Assembly (NCBI RefSeq): GCF_002008225.1
Contig: NZ_MRDH01000016.1
Span: forward strand, 92,132 to 156,131
From: Agrobacterium salinitolerans
GTDB taxonomy: Bacteria > Pseudomonadota > Alphaproteobacteria > Rhizobiales > Rhizobiaceae
Direction of reading: 5' to 3'
DNA: 64,000 bases
Shown one piece after another: positions 27,742 through 37,074 of the stretch; position 1 is the first letter of the stretch, and the number at the start of each line of letters is the position of its first letter. Both the position numbers and the translations under genes were made by a program. The notes under the pieces are model-generated. The model had not been told where the DNA came from, made no database searches, and saw only the letters and a list, made by a program, of their open reading frames with translations.

Positions 27742-29724
27742 TCAGACTGCCCAGCAGGAGCAGCCCAACGCGCCGAAGAACCCCTTGAGGTCAGCAATCG
27801 GCAGTTTCGACGTCCAGGCACCGGCATGGTCATGACCATGGACGCCGCAATCGCTGGCACAGCCGCAAGAGGTGATGGCTGCGCGTCTGAGCGAGTTCTT
27901 TCCAGCACCCTGCGGCTCTCCCCAGGCGGCATAACCTCCAAAGGTTCGCACAGGCGACCAATCGGGCATGGCCGGCGGAATATTGCTTTCATCGAGTGTC
28001 CTGAAGTCGCCGGCGCCATAGACGATCTTGCCGCCGACCATGGTCAGTTCGGAGGTAAGGAAGGAGATTTCATCCTCCGCGCAGGAGAAATAATCCTTGT
28101 CCGGCACCACGAGATCGGCGAACTGGCCTTTTTCGATGCGGCCCTTCTTGCCTTCCTCGTTGGAAAACCAGGTGACTTTTTCGGTCCACATGCGCAACGC
28201 CGTCTCACGGTCGAGGCAGTTGGCGCGCGGATAAAGCTGCATGCCGCCCACCGTCTTGCCCGTCACCATCCAGAACAGCGATACCCACGGATTATAGGAG
28301 GCGACGCGCGTTGCATCCGTACCGGCCGAAACATTCACGCCCTTTTCCAGCATCCGGGCAATAGGCGGTGTGGCTTCCGCCACGCCCTGGCCGTAACGCT
28401 CGACGAAATATTCGCCCTGATACGCCATCCGGTGCTGGGTCGCGATACCGCCGCCAAGCGCGGCAATACGATCGATGGAGCGTTCCGAGATGGTTTCCGC
28501 GTGATCGAAGAACCAGTTCAGTCCTTCCAGCGGAATGTCCTTGTTGACCTTCTCGAACACATCCAGCGAGCGCGAAATCGTCTCGTCATAGGTGGCGTGC
28601 AGACGCCAGGGCCAGCGGTTTTCCGCCAGTATCCGGACGACGTCTTCGAGTTCGCCTTCCATTTCCGGCGGCATGTCCGGTCTCGGCTGACGGAAATCCT
28701 CGAAATCGGCTGCGGAAAAGACCAGCATTTCGCCTGCACCATTGTGCCGGAAATAGTCGTTACCCTGCTTGTATTTGACCGATGACGTCCAGTTGAGGAA
28801 ATCCTCCTTCTCCTGTTTCGGCTTCTGGGTGAAGAGATTATAGGCCAGCCGAACCGTCATCTGGTTCTCATCCGACAGTTTCTGAATCACCTCGTAGTCG
28901 TCGGGATAGTTCTGGAAGCCGCCCCCGGCGTCGATCACACCGGTCACACCCAGCCGGTTCAGCTCACGCATGAAATGGCGGGTGGAATTGACCTGATAAT
29001 CGAGCGGCAGTTTCGGTCCCTTTGCGAGCGTCGAATAGAGAATGCCTGCATTCGGCTTGGCGAGCAGCAGGCCGGTCGGATTACCGTTCGCATCGCGGGT
29101 GATCTCGCCGCCGGGCGGGTTCGGCGTATCCTTGGTGTAGCCGACGGCGCGAAGGGCGGCGCCGTTCAGCAGCGCCCGGTCGTAAAGATGCAGCAGGAAG
29201 ACCGGCGTGTCCGGCGCCGCCGCATTGATCTCCTCAATGGTCGGCAGGCGCTTTTCGACGAATTGATGTTCAGTGAAACCACCGACGACGCGCACCCATT
29301 GCGGGGCCGGCGTGATTGCCACCTGGCGCTTCAGCATGTCCATGGCATCTGCAAGCGAGCGCACGCCATCCCAGCGCAGTTCCATGTTGAAGTTGAGGCC
29401 GCCGCGCACGACGTGGGTGTGGTTGTCGATCAGGCCGGGCAGAACCCGCTTTCCCTTCAGGTCGATGATCTTCGTGTCCGGCCCGGCAAGGGCCATGACC
29501 TCGGTGTCGCTTCCCACCTCCAGGAACAGTCCGTCCTTGATGGCGACCGCCGTTGCATTCGGATTGCCGCGATCGAGCGTCGTGACGCGGCCGTTGTGAA
29601 GGATCGTATCTGGATGCATGGAAGAACCTCCGCTCTTGATGGGATCAGCGGCTTTAGCCGGTGAAAACAGATTCGGAAAGGCAAGGCTCGAGGCCGCGCC
29701 AAGAAAGGTGCGACGTGTCGTCAT
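27742..29724 (-). CDS. YtcJ-like amidohydrolase, Tat leader and Cys/His-rich C-terminus
   Basis: The 660-residue protein starts with a twin-arginine leader (TTRRTFLGAASSLAF) and an amidohydrolase-3 domain. Metal ligands are visible in GLIDNHTHVVRGG, WFFDHAETIS and SAGTDATRVASYNP. The last 43 residues (618-660) hold CGCASDCGVHGHDH and CSC motifs, not typical of the family and possibly a second metal site. It should hydrolyse a C-N or similar bond in the periplasm; the substrate is unknown. Its ATG overlaps the XapX stop (TGATG), so they are coupled. Confidence 0.83.
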   Translation of the reverse strand: MTTRRTFLGAASSLAFPNLFSPAKAADPIKSGGSSMHPDTILHNGRVTTLDRGNPNATAVAIKDGLFLEVGSDTEVMALAGPDTKIIDLKGKRVLPGLIDNHTHVVRGGLNFNMELRWDGVRSLADAMDMLKRQVAITPAPQWVRVVGGFTEHQFVEKRLPTIEEINAAAPDTPVFLLHLYDRALLNGAALRAVGYTKDTPNPPGGEITRDANGNPTGLLLAKPNAGILYSTLAKGPKLPLDYQVNSTRHFMRELNRLGVTGVIDAGGGFQNYPDDYEVIQKLSDENQMTVRLAYNLFTQKPKQEKEDFLNWTSSVKYKQGNDYFRHNGAGEMLVFSAADFEDFRQPRPDMPPEMEGELEDVVRILAENRWPWRLHATYDETISRSLDVFEKVNKDIPLEGLNWFFDHAETISERSIDRIAALGGGIATQHRMAYQGEYFVERYGQGVAEATPPIARMLEKGVNVSAGTDATRVASYNPWVSLFWMVTGKTVGGMQLYPRANCLDRETALRMWTEKVTWFSNEEGKKGRIEKGQFADLVVPDKDYFSCAEDEISFLTSELTMVGGKIVYGAGDFRTLDESNIPPAMPDWSPVRTFGGYAAWGEPQGAGKNSLRRAAITSCGCASDCGVHGHDHAGAWTSKLPIADLKGFFGALGCSCWAV

Positions 29725-30014
29725 CAGCTTCTCTCCCGCTCGGTCGGCTGCTTGACTTCGGCAAGGCCAGTTGTTTCAGCGCCGCCCTTCGGCATATGGC
29801 CGAACATGTGCGGCTTGATCTGGTTGAACCACGAAACGGCGGCCGGTTCCTTGCCGGCGATCGTCTTCGCGAAGGGGATGATCTGCTCTCCGACCAATAT
29901 GCCGAGCAGACCGACGAGAGCGATGACGGGCGGTGCGGGAGAGCGCACATTGAGCAGGCTGTAAACGATGCCGACCAGCAGACCGGCGCCAAGGGACAGA
30001 AGATAGACTTTCAT
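29724..30014 (-). CDS. XapX/DUF1427 family small membrane protein
   Basis: The 96-residue product begins MKVYLLSLGAGLLVGIVYSLLNVRSPAPPVIALVGLLGILVGE (quoted here only by its ends, MKVYLL and LVGE), two helices separated by RSPAPP. This is the XapX (DUF1427) pattern, followed by a soluble tail with KPHMFGHMPKGG. AGGAGG lies 8 bases before the ATG at 30014, which decides against the start at 30044. Function of the family is unknown; it is often next to amidohydrolases as here. Confidence 0.82.
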   Translation of the reverse strand: MKVYLLSLGAGLLVGIVYSLLNVRSPAPPVIALVGLLGILVGEQIIPFAKTIAGKEPAAVSWFNQIKPHMFGHMPKGGAETTGLAEVKQPTERERS

Positions 30015-30086
30015 GGGAACCTCCTCGACGGGTGAAAGCCGCACCGGGCTGGATGGCGATCCTGCCGGCGCGGCGCGGGTGAAAGC

Positions 30087-30779
30087 TTATTTCTTGGCCG
30101 GGTTCGGGCCGATGCGCTTGCCGTGCTTGACGCGTTCTTCACCACCATGGACATGGGTGACGGCATAATCGATACCCATGCCGTAGGCGCCGGAATGTTC
30201 CTTCACCAGCGAGGTGACGGCGTCGTAGGTTTCCTTGCGTGCCCAGTCGCGCTGCCATTCAAGCAGCACCTGCTGCCAGGTGACGGGAATGACACCGGCC
30301 TGCACCATGCGGTCCATGGCATATTTGTGCGCATCGGCGGAGGTGCCGCCAGACGCATCCGCCACCATGTAGATTTCGTAATCCGTGACATCATGGAGCG
30401 CCGAGAGCGCGAATGTGGTGTTGCAGACTTCCGTCCACAGGCCCGAGACGACGATCTTCTTGCGACCGTTGGCGGCATTCTTCGCCAGGGCATCGCGGAC
30501 ATTCTGGTCATCCCAGGAATTCATCGAAGTACGTTCCAGAATGTCGTTTTCCGGGAAGACCGCGAGCAGTTCAGGGAAGGTGTTGCCGGAGAAGCTTTCC
30601 GTTTCGACCGTGGTAATGGTCGTCGGGATATTGAAAATCTTTGCCGCCTTGGCGAGGCCGACGACATTGTTTTTTAGGGTCTGCCGGTCGATCGACTGCA
30701 CACCGAAAGCCATTTGCGGCTGCTGGTCGATGAAGATGAGCTGGCTGTTGGCGGGGGTAAGGACTTCGAGCTTGGACAT
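30087..30779 (-). CDS. Isochorismatase-family cysteine hydrolase (YcaC-like)
   Basis: This 230-residue protein has the Asp of the catalytic triad in LIFIDQQPQM and the nucleophilic Cys in VSGLWTEVCNTTFALSAL, preceded by the cis-peptide context. These mark the isochorismatase/nicotinamidase-like amidases. The substrate cannot be told; amide or imide hydrolysis would fit a ring-degradation pathway with its operon partners. It lies between the dioxygenase gene and XapX on the same strand. Confidence 0.85.
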   Translation of the reverse strand: MSKLEVLTPANSQLIFIDQQPQMAFGVQSIDRQTLKNNVVGLAKAAKIFNIPTTITTVETESFSGNTFPELLAVFPENDILERTSMNSWDDQNVRDALAKNAANGRKKIVVSGLWTEVCNTTFALSALHDVTDYEIYMVADASGGTSADAHKYAMDRMVQAGVIPVTWQQVLLEWQRDWARKETYDAVTSLVKEHSGAYGMGIDYAVTHVHGGEERVKHGKRIGPNPAKK

Positions 30780-30920
30780 TTTCAGTTCTCCGTTCAGGTG
30801 GTTGTTGCCGGTCTGCGGCTATGGAAATTGAGAAGGCTTGGCCGGTCGGCTGCCAGCGGGGCAGCCGTCTTGAATGGCTTGGATATGCTTCAGTCAGTCG
30901 ATGCGGAGCAAAAGCCCGCC

Positions 30921-31853
30921 TTATGCCGCAAGCGGAGCGAGGTTCGCCTCGATCTGATTGCGGAAAGGTTCGTAGCGGTTCGGCAGCTTGAGCGCTTCGC
31001 CCAGATGCGCGGTATCCTCGTCGCGGTCGAAACCGGGTTCATTGGTGGCGATCTCGAACAGGATGCCGCCCGGCGTGCGGAAATAGATCGCCCAGAAATA
31101 ATCGCGGTCGATGACGGGGGTGACCTGATAGCCCGTATCCATCAGCGCCTTGCGCACTTCCAGCTGCTTCTCGCGGTTTTCGACCGCGAAGGCGATATGG
31201 TGGACAGAACCTGCTCCCGGACGGGCAAAGGGCGTCTTGGGCAGGGCGGCAAGATCGATCGTATCTGCCCCGTTGCCGCCGGGAATGACGAAACGTGTCA
31301 CATTGCCTTCAACTTCAGTCCGATCATAACCCATGAAACGCAGCAGTTCTTCGGTTGCGGCAGTGTCATGCAAATTAAAGCGTGCGCCGGTGAAACCGCG
31401 TATGGCGTTATCTTCGGAAATTCCCTCGGCCAGCCAGGCGGCACGGGCGTCATCGCCGGTTTCGATCAGTGCAAGGCCATCGCCATCGGGACCAGTGAAG
31501 CGCAGGCGATTGGCGCCAAAGACCGTGTCGGTCTGAATGCCGGCGGCGCCTTTGGCAATGAGACGCTCTTTCCAGAAGCCCAGCGAACCCTTCGGGATGG
31601 AAAACTGCGTCTCGCCCACCTCGCCGACACCGGGACGACCGGTCATCATGTTGGCGAAGGGAAAATAGGTCATGACCGTACCCGGTGTTCCCTTCTCGTC
31701 ACCGTAATAGAGGTGATAGACGCTGGGTTCGTCAAAGTTGACGGTTTTCTTGACCCGGCGCAGGCCGAGCGTATCGGTGAAGAAACTGTTGTTCTGCCGC
31801 GCATCCGACGCCATGGAGGTGACGTGGTGCAGGCCCTTGATATCCTTGATCAT
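30921..31853 (-). CDS. VOC-family ring-cleaving dioxygenase
   Basis: The 310-residue protein has two glyoxalase/VOC modules. Candidate metal ligands are His in GLHHVTSMA (residue 8-9), His in VHHIAFAVE and Glu in GGILFEIATNEPG. It belongs to the MhqA/MhqO-like extradiol-type dioxygenases, which act on hydroquinones and related compounds. It is the first gene of the cluster, 120 bases from the divergent LysR gene. Confidence 0.87.
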   Translation of the reverse strand: MIKDIKGLHHVTSMASDARQNNSFFTDTLGLRRVKKTVNFDEPSVYHLYYGDEKGTPGTVMTYFPFANMMTGRPGVGEVGETQFSIPKGSLGFWKERLIAKGAAGIQTDTVFGANRLRFTGPDGDGLALIETGDDARAAWLAEGISEDNAIRGFTGARFNLHDTAATEELLRFMGYDRTEVEGNVTRFVIPGGNGADTIDLAALPKTPFARPGAGSVHHIAFAVENREKQLEVRKALMDTGYQVTPVIDRDYFWAIYFRTPGGILFEIATNEPGFDRDEDTAHLGEALKLPNRYEPFRNQIEANLAPLAA

Positions 31854-31972
31854 CGTCGGCGCCTTTCATCTTTGGTGTGTCCGTTTCGATGGATAAAGAT
31901 GTAACCTGCTTGATTGCCTCGCGGAATTGCAATATTCCTCTCGAATGAATTGCGATTTTTGAAATAATAGCG

Positions 31973-32872
31973 ATGAACGATTATAAAGCTCTCAAAACCT
32001 TCCTGATGGCGGCCGAAAAGCGCAACTTCGCGCAGGTCGCCCGCGAACTGGGCATGACGGCGGCTGCCGTCACCCGTGCAATTGCCGCGCTTGAAGACGA
32101 TCTCGGTGTGCAATTATTCGTCCGCACCACCCGCCAGGTGTCGTTGACGACCAACGGCGCCGTCTTCGCCGCACAGATCCAGCCGGCGGTCGAGGCGCTG
32201 GAGAATGCCCGGCGCGATGTCCGCAACGCGCACAAGGCCGATGAGGGGCGCCTGAGGATCAGCGCGCCGACATGGCTCGGCAAGACGGTCCTTCCGCCGA
32301 TCCTGTCCGGCTTCCGGGAACTCTATCCGAAAATGTGCTTCGAGATTTCGCTCTCGGACGGCCTGATCAATATCGTGGATGACGACTACGATCTGGCAAT
32401 CCGCATTTCGTCGGCCCCATCGGACAAATTCACCATCTGGCGCAAGATCAGGGCCGTGCCGAGAATATTGGTGGCGGCCCCGGGCAGCCGGTTCACGCAG
32501 ATGGAACATCCGGGCGAACTGACCCCTGACGATTGCCTTGCCTATAGCGGCGAAAGCCGGCGGGAGAACTGGGTCCTGTCGGACGGCGGATCGAGCATCG
32601 CCATCTCGGCCGGCCGCGCATTCAGCGCCAATAATGGCGAGGTTCTGGCCGATATGGCGGCGGAAGGCGCCGGTGTGGCCATGCTGCCGGGATTTCACAT
32701 TGCCGAACATATCCGCAGCGGCCGGCTCGTTCATGTCCTGCCTGACTGGGCTCCGCCGGAACTTTGGCTGACGCTTTATTATCCGCCCTATCAGGCACTG
32801 CCGCCCCGCATCGCGACTTTCTCGAAATTCTTCGAAGAGCAATTACCCGCGCATATGGTGATGCTGGGCTAG
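31973..32872 (+). CDS. LysR-family regulator of the dioxygenase/amidohydrolase cluster
   Basis: The 299-residue protein has the LysR HTH (KTFLMAAEKRNFAQVARELGMTAAAVTRAIAALE, residues about 6-40) and an effector domain ending in the common LPPRIATFSKFFEEQL pattern. It is transcribed away from the VOC dioxygenase, which it probably activates or represses. A GCAATATT element lies 36-44 bases upstream of its start (31929-31936) and recurs at 27664-27671. Confidence 0.9.
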   Translation: MNDYKALKTFLMAAEKRNFAQVARELGMTAAAVTRAIAALEDDLGVQLFVRTTRQVSLTTNGAVFAAQIQPAVEALENARRDVRNAHKADEGRLRISAPTWLGKTVLPPILSGFRELYPKMCFEISLSDGLINIVDDDYDLAIRISSAPSDKFTIWRKIRAVPRILVAAPGSRFTQMEHPGELTPDDCLAYSGESRRENWVLSDGGSSIAISAGRAFSANNGEVLADMAAEGAGVAMLPGFHIAEHIRSGRLVHVLPDWAPPELWLTLYYPPYQALPPRIATFSKFFEEQLPAHMVMLG

Positions 32873-32952
32873 GGTCGCACCGCTGTTTTCTCCGGTCGGG
32901 ACGGCCACAATTCCTGCTCCGCGACGGGCCGGCTGACATTGCCCAAAAGCAA

Positions 32953-32999
32953 GGTCCCGGTGATCGGAGTCCGAAACCTCCGATCACCGGGACCAATTT
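32953..32999 (+). terminator. Strong intrinsic terminator
   Basis: GGTCCCGGTGATCGGAG (32953-32969) pairs perfectly with CTCCGATCACCGGGACC (32978-32994), a 17-bp stem with an 8-base loop, followed by AATTTTT. It ends the LysR transcript and faces the convergent chemoreceptor gene. Confidence 0.92.
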
Positions 33000-33054
33000 T
33001 TAGAGCCACGCTTTCAGCGCCTCAGCTAAAGACGCCGTAAAGACAGGGCAAGGA

Positions 33055-34998
33055 TCAAAACTCCTCCCAATTGTCGGGGGCGGTATTCAACGCGGCATTG
33101 CCTGAAAAAGCAGCCCTTATCCTGCCGCCAAGCGCACGCGCGGGAGACGCTGTGGGCCTGTCGGCAACCGACGCCGTGCGCACGGGGGCGGAGGTCTCGC
33201 CATAACCGCCTTCGGACAGTTTGAACTGGGCGATCAGCCCGTTGAGCGAAGAGGCCTCGCGTGCAAGCCCGTGGCTGGCGGCGGTGCTTTCCTCCACCAT
33301 GGCGGCGTTCTTCTGGGTGTCCTGATCCATCTGGTTCACGGCCGTATTGATCTGCTGAAGACCGGAGGATTGCTCCTGCGCCGATTCCGCGATGGCGGCG
33401 ACGTGCCGGTTGATTTCCTGCACCTCCGTCACGATCAGTTCCAGCGCCTTGCCGGTTTCACCAACCAGCTGCACGCCTTGCTGAACCTGACCATTGGATG
33501 TCGTGATCAGGTTCTTGATCTCCTTGGCGGCGCCGGCGGATCGTTGCGCCAATTCGCGAACCTCCTGCGCGACAACGGCAAAACCCTTGCCCGCCTCACC
33601 GGCACGGGCAGCTTCCACGCCCGCATTCAGCGCCAGAAGGTTGGTCTGGAAGGCGATCTCGTCGATCACGCCGATGATGTTGGAAATCTCATTGGCGGAT
33701 GTTGCGATCTGCTCCATTGCGGCGACGGCCTGCTGCACCACCTCTCCGGATTTTTCAGCGCCGACTTTGGCGCGGCCGACGAGGAGACCCGCTTCCTGCG
33801 CCCGTTTCGTGGCGTCCTTCACCGTCGTGGTGATCTCTTCCAGCGCAGCCGCAGTCTCTTCAACGGCAGCCGCCTGCTGCTCCGTGCGCTTGGCCAGATC
33901 GTCCGCCGCAGACCTGATCTCATTGGCGCCGGCGTCGATACCGCGGGCGTTCTGCGCCACCTGGCTTAAGGTCGACTGCAACTGTTCCGCAGCCCGGTTG
34001 AAATCACCACGTATACCGTCGAGACCGGAGACGAACGGCTGAACGATCCGGTAAGTAACGTCGCCCTGTGCTATTTTAGAAAGGGCCGTGGCAAGATTGT
34101 CGACGGCAAACTGTACGTCGGCGGCCTCCCTGGTCTTCTGTTTTTCACGCTCGATCCGGTCCTTTTCCGAAGTCGACCGGTTGGCTTCCGTCTCAGTCTC
34201 AAGGCGGAGGCGTTCGACTGCGCTCTCGCGAAACGCCTGAACCGCGGCCGCCATCTGGCCGACTTCATCCCTGCGATCCATCCCGGAAATTTCGCTTGCC
34301 GTATCGCCGGCCGCGAGCGATTCCATGCGCGCGCGAAGTCGCGCAATCGGGGTGGTGATGCCCCGGGAGGAAATGAGCAGGCCAAGTGCGATCACGGCCA
34401 GCGAAACGAGCGCGAGCGTAATCAGGCCTGTCCAGATCGTCGTATTGGTGCTGGCGGTAAGGCGTTCTCTACCCTCATTCATCACCTGGATGAGCTGCTC
34501 ATTGCCGGCGCTGATCTTTGGCGAGACTTCGGCAATTTTCCGAAGCACGTTGAGCGCCATCTGCTGCGCTTCGGCGCGTTGCCCTGCCTGCATGAGGGCG
34601 ATGACCTGATTGCCGATCTCCTCGACTTCGACAACACCCTTGAGGATATCGCGCGCGGCATCGGTGCGTGCCGGCACCAGCTCCATGATCTTGTTCTGAC
34701 GTTCCTCAAGCTGCTTACGGTCGGCTCTGAAGGTTTTGACAGCGGCTTCGAAATCAGCGCTCGTCGGGTCGTTAAGGCTGGCGCGAAGCATCTGCATGCC
34801 AAGCGCATTGAGGTTTCCGCTGGTTCTGGCGTTCAGAACCGCAGCAAGGGCCTCATGGCCGATGAAATCGCTATAGACGTTGTCGGTGCTTTTATATTGC
34901 AGGCTGACGTAGCCTATGCCGGAAAGCGACATCAGGCTCATCAGCGCGATGACAAAAACGACCTTTGTTTTTATCTTGGTATTGTTCAGGAAAGACAT
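33055..34998 (-). CDS. Methyl-accepting chemotaxis protein
   Basis: The 647-residue receptor has an N-terminal helix (VVFVIALMSLMSLSGIGYV), a periplasmic four-helix-type sensor, a second helix near residue 190 (LITLALVSLAVIALGLLIS) and a HAMP domain. The conserved MCP hairpin tip reads EIAFQTNLLALNAGVEAARAG then FAVVAQEVRELAQRS. The C-terminus ends in NWEEF, like the NWETF pentapeptide that docks CheR/CheB. The ligand is unknown. The start at 34998 (MSFLNNTKIK) has GAGG 7 bases upstream; the longer start at 35019 does not. Confidence 0.93.
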   Translation of the reverse strand: MSFLNNTKIKTKVVFVIALMSLMSLSGIGYVSLQYKSTDNVYSDFIGHEALAAVLNARTSGNLNALGMQMLRASLNDPTSADFEAAVKTFRADRKQLEERQNKIMELVPARTDAARDILKGVVEVEEIGNQVIALMQAGQRAEAQQMALNVLRKIAEVSPKISAGNEQLIQVMNEGRERLTASTNTTIWTGLITLALVSLAVIALGLLISSRGITTPIARLRARMESLAAGDTASEISGMDRRDEVGQMAAAVQAFRESAVERLRLETETEANRSTSEKDRIEREKQKTREAADVQFAVDNLATALSKIAQGDVTYRIVQPFVSGLDGIRGDFNRAAEQLQSTLSQVAQNARGIDAGANEIRSAADDLAKRTEQQAAAVEETAAALEEITTTVKDATKRAQEAGLLVGRAKVGAEKSGEVVQQAVAAMEQIATSANEISNIIGVIDEIAFQTNLLALNAGVEAARAGEAGKGFAVVAQEVRELAQRSAGAAKEIKNLITTSNGQVQQGVQLVGETGKALELIVTEVQEINRHVAAIAESAQEQSSGLQQINTAVNQMDQDTQKNAAMVEESTAASHGLAREASSLNGLIAQFKLSEGGYGETSAPVRTASVADRPTASPARALGGRIRAAFSGNAALNTAPDNWEEF

Positions 34999-35300
34999 GA
35001 ATGGCCTCAAGGCAAACATTTCTCCAGCCGCCCTCGCGGGAGGCCGGAGAATATATAATGAAACATCGCGGGTAGCTGTTGCCCCTCATAGGGCGACAAG
35101 CGGACGCCTTTTTTCGAGTCGCCGCCGGGCGGGTCGTTCCGGGTCCGCTTGTTCTACCGGCTCCGCCGATGAAACCTTGGAACCTGCGTATTTTAGATTT
35201 CACAAAATAACTAAATGAAGTGTTACCCGGGATAGGCAAGTGCTGACAATTCGCCGCGCCGCAGACGGCTCCGAGCATCGAAATCACGATTTATGGAATA
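34999..35300. other. Intergenic region upstream of the chemoreceptor
   Basis: About 300 bases contain the leader and promoter region of the chemoreceptor. A GC-rich part (35090-35170) is followed by an AT-rich part (35190-35225). No gene, RNA or clear repeat is seen. Confidence 0.35.
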
Positions 35301-35685
35301 TCAAATGCCTGGTAGATTGGCCTCTTGATCTGCATGTTTTCGGGATTGCCTGATAAGCCAGTCTCCGAACAGCACAACGTTGCGGTTATTCGCCTTTCTC
35401 TCCGGATAAACGACGTAATAGGAGTCCTCGGAACGCGTGGCTTCTCCGAAAGGCATATGCAAATCGACATTGGCCTTGTCATGCCAACGAAATGTTTCCA
35501 GCACCTCCTTTACGAAACAGTCGGCATCCGAAGACACGGAAAGGATTGCGCTTCAGCGCCTCGTCATTGACGCGTGCCACGAGTGCCATCGGCGTGCCGT
35601 AGGCAGGAACCTCCTCACGGTACATTTCTGACATGGCGCTTGAAAACGCTGCACGGATCTCGCTGGTGGAAACATAGTTGGACAT
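35301..35685 (-). pseudogene. Deletion scar: HglS/YdcJ-type gene pieces joined to a LysR C-terminus
   Basis: Reading leftwards from 35685, MSNYVSTSEIRAAFSSAMSE with MYREEVPAYGT matches the N-terminus of the YdcJ/HglS (DUF1338) 2-oxoadipate dioxygenase family. Then RNPFRVF, which lies about 110 residues later in full proteins, follows directly. After a frame change, FVKEVLETFRWHDKANVD matches a still later segment. Next comes HMPFGEATRSEDSYYVVYPE with WLIRQS, the end of a GcvA-type LysR regulator. Order and strand are conserved, so two or three internal deletions collapsed about 2 kb into 385 bases. Not functional. Confidence 0.72.
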
Positions 35686-35907
35686 GCGCGTGCGGCCCTA
35701 TCGATCGCTCGGCGACGAGCCGCCGCCAGCCTTCTTGCAACTCGCCATCTTTTTATGGCCGCGACGGCAGATTAGGGTTCGCGGGAACCGCAGTGACCCC
35801 AAGTCATTTCCGGCCTGTGTTCATAGGGTTTGCTGCGCGCACAGTCCTCCTAAATCGGACCATAATAATGTAGTGTCATACCGTGAATTATTGGAAGGGT
35901 TTTACGA

Positions 35908-36354
35908 ATGAGCCTCGCTGGAGATGTCGCAGAAGACGCTGAACTCCCCTCTACTCTCTATGATGGACTTGCCGGCTTTCGGCTTGCCATGCGGCGCTTC
36001 CTGTCGCTCAGTGGCGCTGCTCTCGCAAAAGCCGACGTCACTTCTCAGCAATACCAGGCCATGCTGGTCATCAAGACCGCACCGGAAGGGAAAATGAGAA
36101 TACGGGATTTCTCGGAACTGATGCTCATCCAGGCGCATGGGGCGGTGCAATTGGTCGACCGGTTGGCGGCGGCCGGTCTGGTGGAAAGAACACCGTCACA
36201 GAGAGACAAAAGGAGCATTCTGATTAGCCTCACCCCAAAGGGCGAACACATTTTGCGAACGCTTGCCAGAATACATCTGGAAGGACTCTTGGCCAATCAA
36301 GACCTGCTTGTCGAATCCCTTGGGAAACTGCGCGATCTGAACGAACTAACCTAA
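35908..36354 (+). CDS. MarR-family transcriptional regulator
   Basis: The 148-residue protein has the MarR winged helix: ADVTSQQYQAMLVI, FSELMLIQAHGAVQLVDRLAAAGLVERTPSQRDKRS (split here for length; residues about 68-105) and ISLTPKGEHIL. GAAGGG lies about 10 bases before the start. Its 3' end overlaps a convergent membrane-protein gene by 9 bases. The target is unknown; an AT-rich leader (35850-35900) holds its promoter. Confidence 0.88.
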   Translation: MSLAGDVAEDAELPSTLYDGLAGFRLAMRRFLSLSGAALAKADVTSQQYQAMLVIKTAPEGKMRIRDFSELMLIQAHGAVQLVDRLAAAGLVERTPSQRDKRSILISLTPKGEHILRTLARIHLEGLLANQDLLVESLGKLRDLNELT

Positions 36355-36801
36355 AGGCTGCGTCACAACCGCGGACGATATGACCATTGAAGCGATATTC
36401 TCCATGGTAATCGCAAATGGAATCAGCCACAGCAATGTCAATACAGTGCCCGACACCCAAAACCATCGACCGAGCTCCAGCTGAGAGGAGCCGGTCGATT
36501 TTTTGCCAGGCTGAGGCGACCGCGCAAGTCGCCACGCCGCCCCTGCGAAAAACAACGCGCTGAAAAATCCACCAAATATAATGACAAAAATACTTGTCGC
36601 AGTGACGAGGCCGGCCAACAGCCTTAACCAGAGTGGCGTTACACTATCACCAGTCAAGGCAATCATCGTTGCACCGACAACTATGATTACCGGAGCGATT
36701 GGAAGCCACAAGATCAGCCAGCCGTAGGTTTCATCGAGCGCGCGGCCAGCAACCTTGATTGCAGCCAATATCCGAGTTGTTGTTGGCACCGCATGAAACA
36801 C
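36346..36801 (-). CDS. Hypothetical four-helix membrane protein
   Basis: The 151-residue product has four hydrophobic segments (LILWLPIAPVIIVVGATMI; LLAGLVTATSIFVIIFGGFF; FSALFFAGAAWRL; WFWVSGTVLTLLWLIPFAI) with short loops and no motif I recognise. I choose the GTG at 36801, which lies 8 bases after AGGAGG; the GTG at 36807 is only two bases from it. Convergent and overlapping with marR. Function unknown. Confidence 0.6.
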   Translation of the reverse strand: MFHAVPTTTRILAAIKVAGRALDETYGWLILWLPIAPVIIVVGATMIALTGDSVTPLWLRLLAGLVTATSIFVIIFGGFFSALFFAGAAWRLARSPQPGKKSTGSSQLELGRWFWVSGTVLTLLWLIPFAITMENIASMVISSAVVTQPLG

Positions 36802-37074
36802 GACCACATCCTCCTCAGCCGATAGCCGCGAAGTATATCACGGGGTGACATAAAGCGGCAGACGCGGCCCGGCCGTACTGAACACATTTTGGTCACATTT
36901 AGGTGTTGCGCGACACGTATGGCGGGATAAAGCGACGAGAAACATGTTAGCCCGACAACAACGATTGACAAAACTGAAGAGGGATAACCGGCCGCACCGG
37001 AGTTCCCAAGCGGACAGATCGCTGATCAATCGGCTGGCGACCGCGCAATCTCAGGAGGCGCAGTCGTAATTCAG

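Noticed and set aside
30714..31904. 396-codon plus-strand open frame opposite the VOC dioxygenase
   Set aside because: Shadow frame; the dioxygenase motifs and operon order are on the minus strand.
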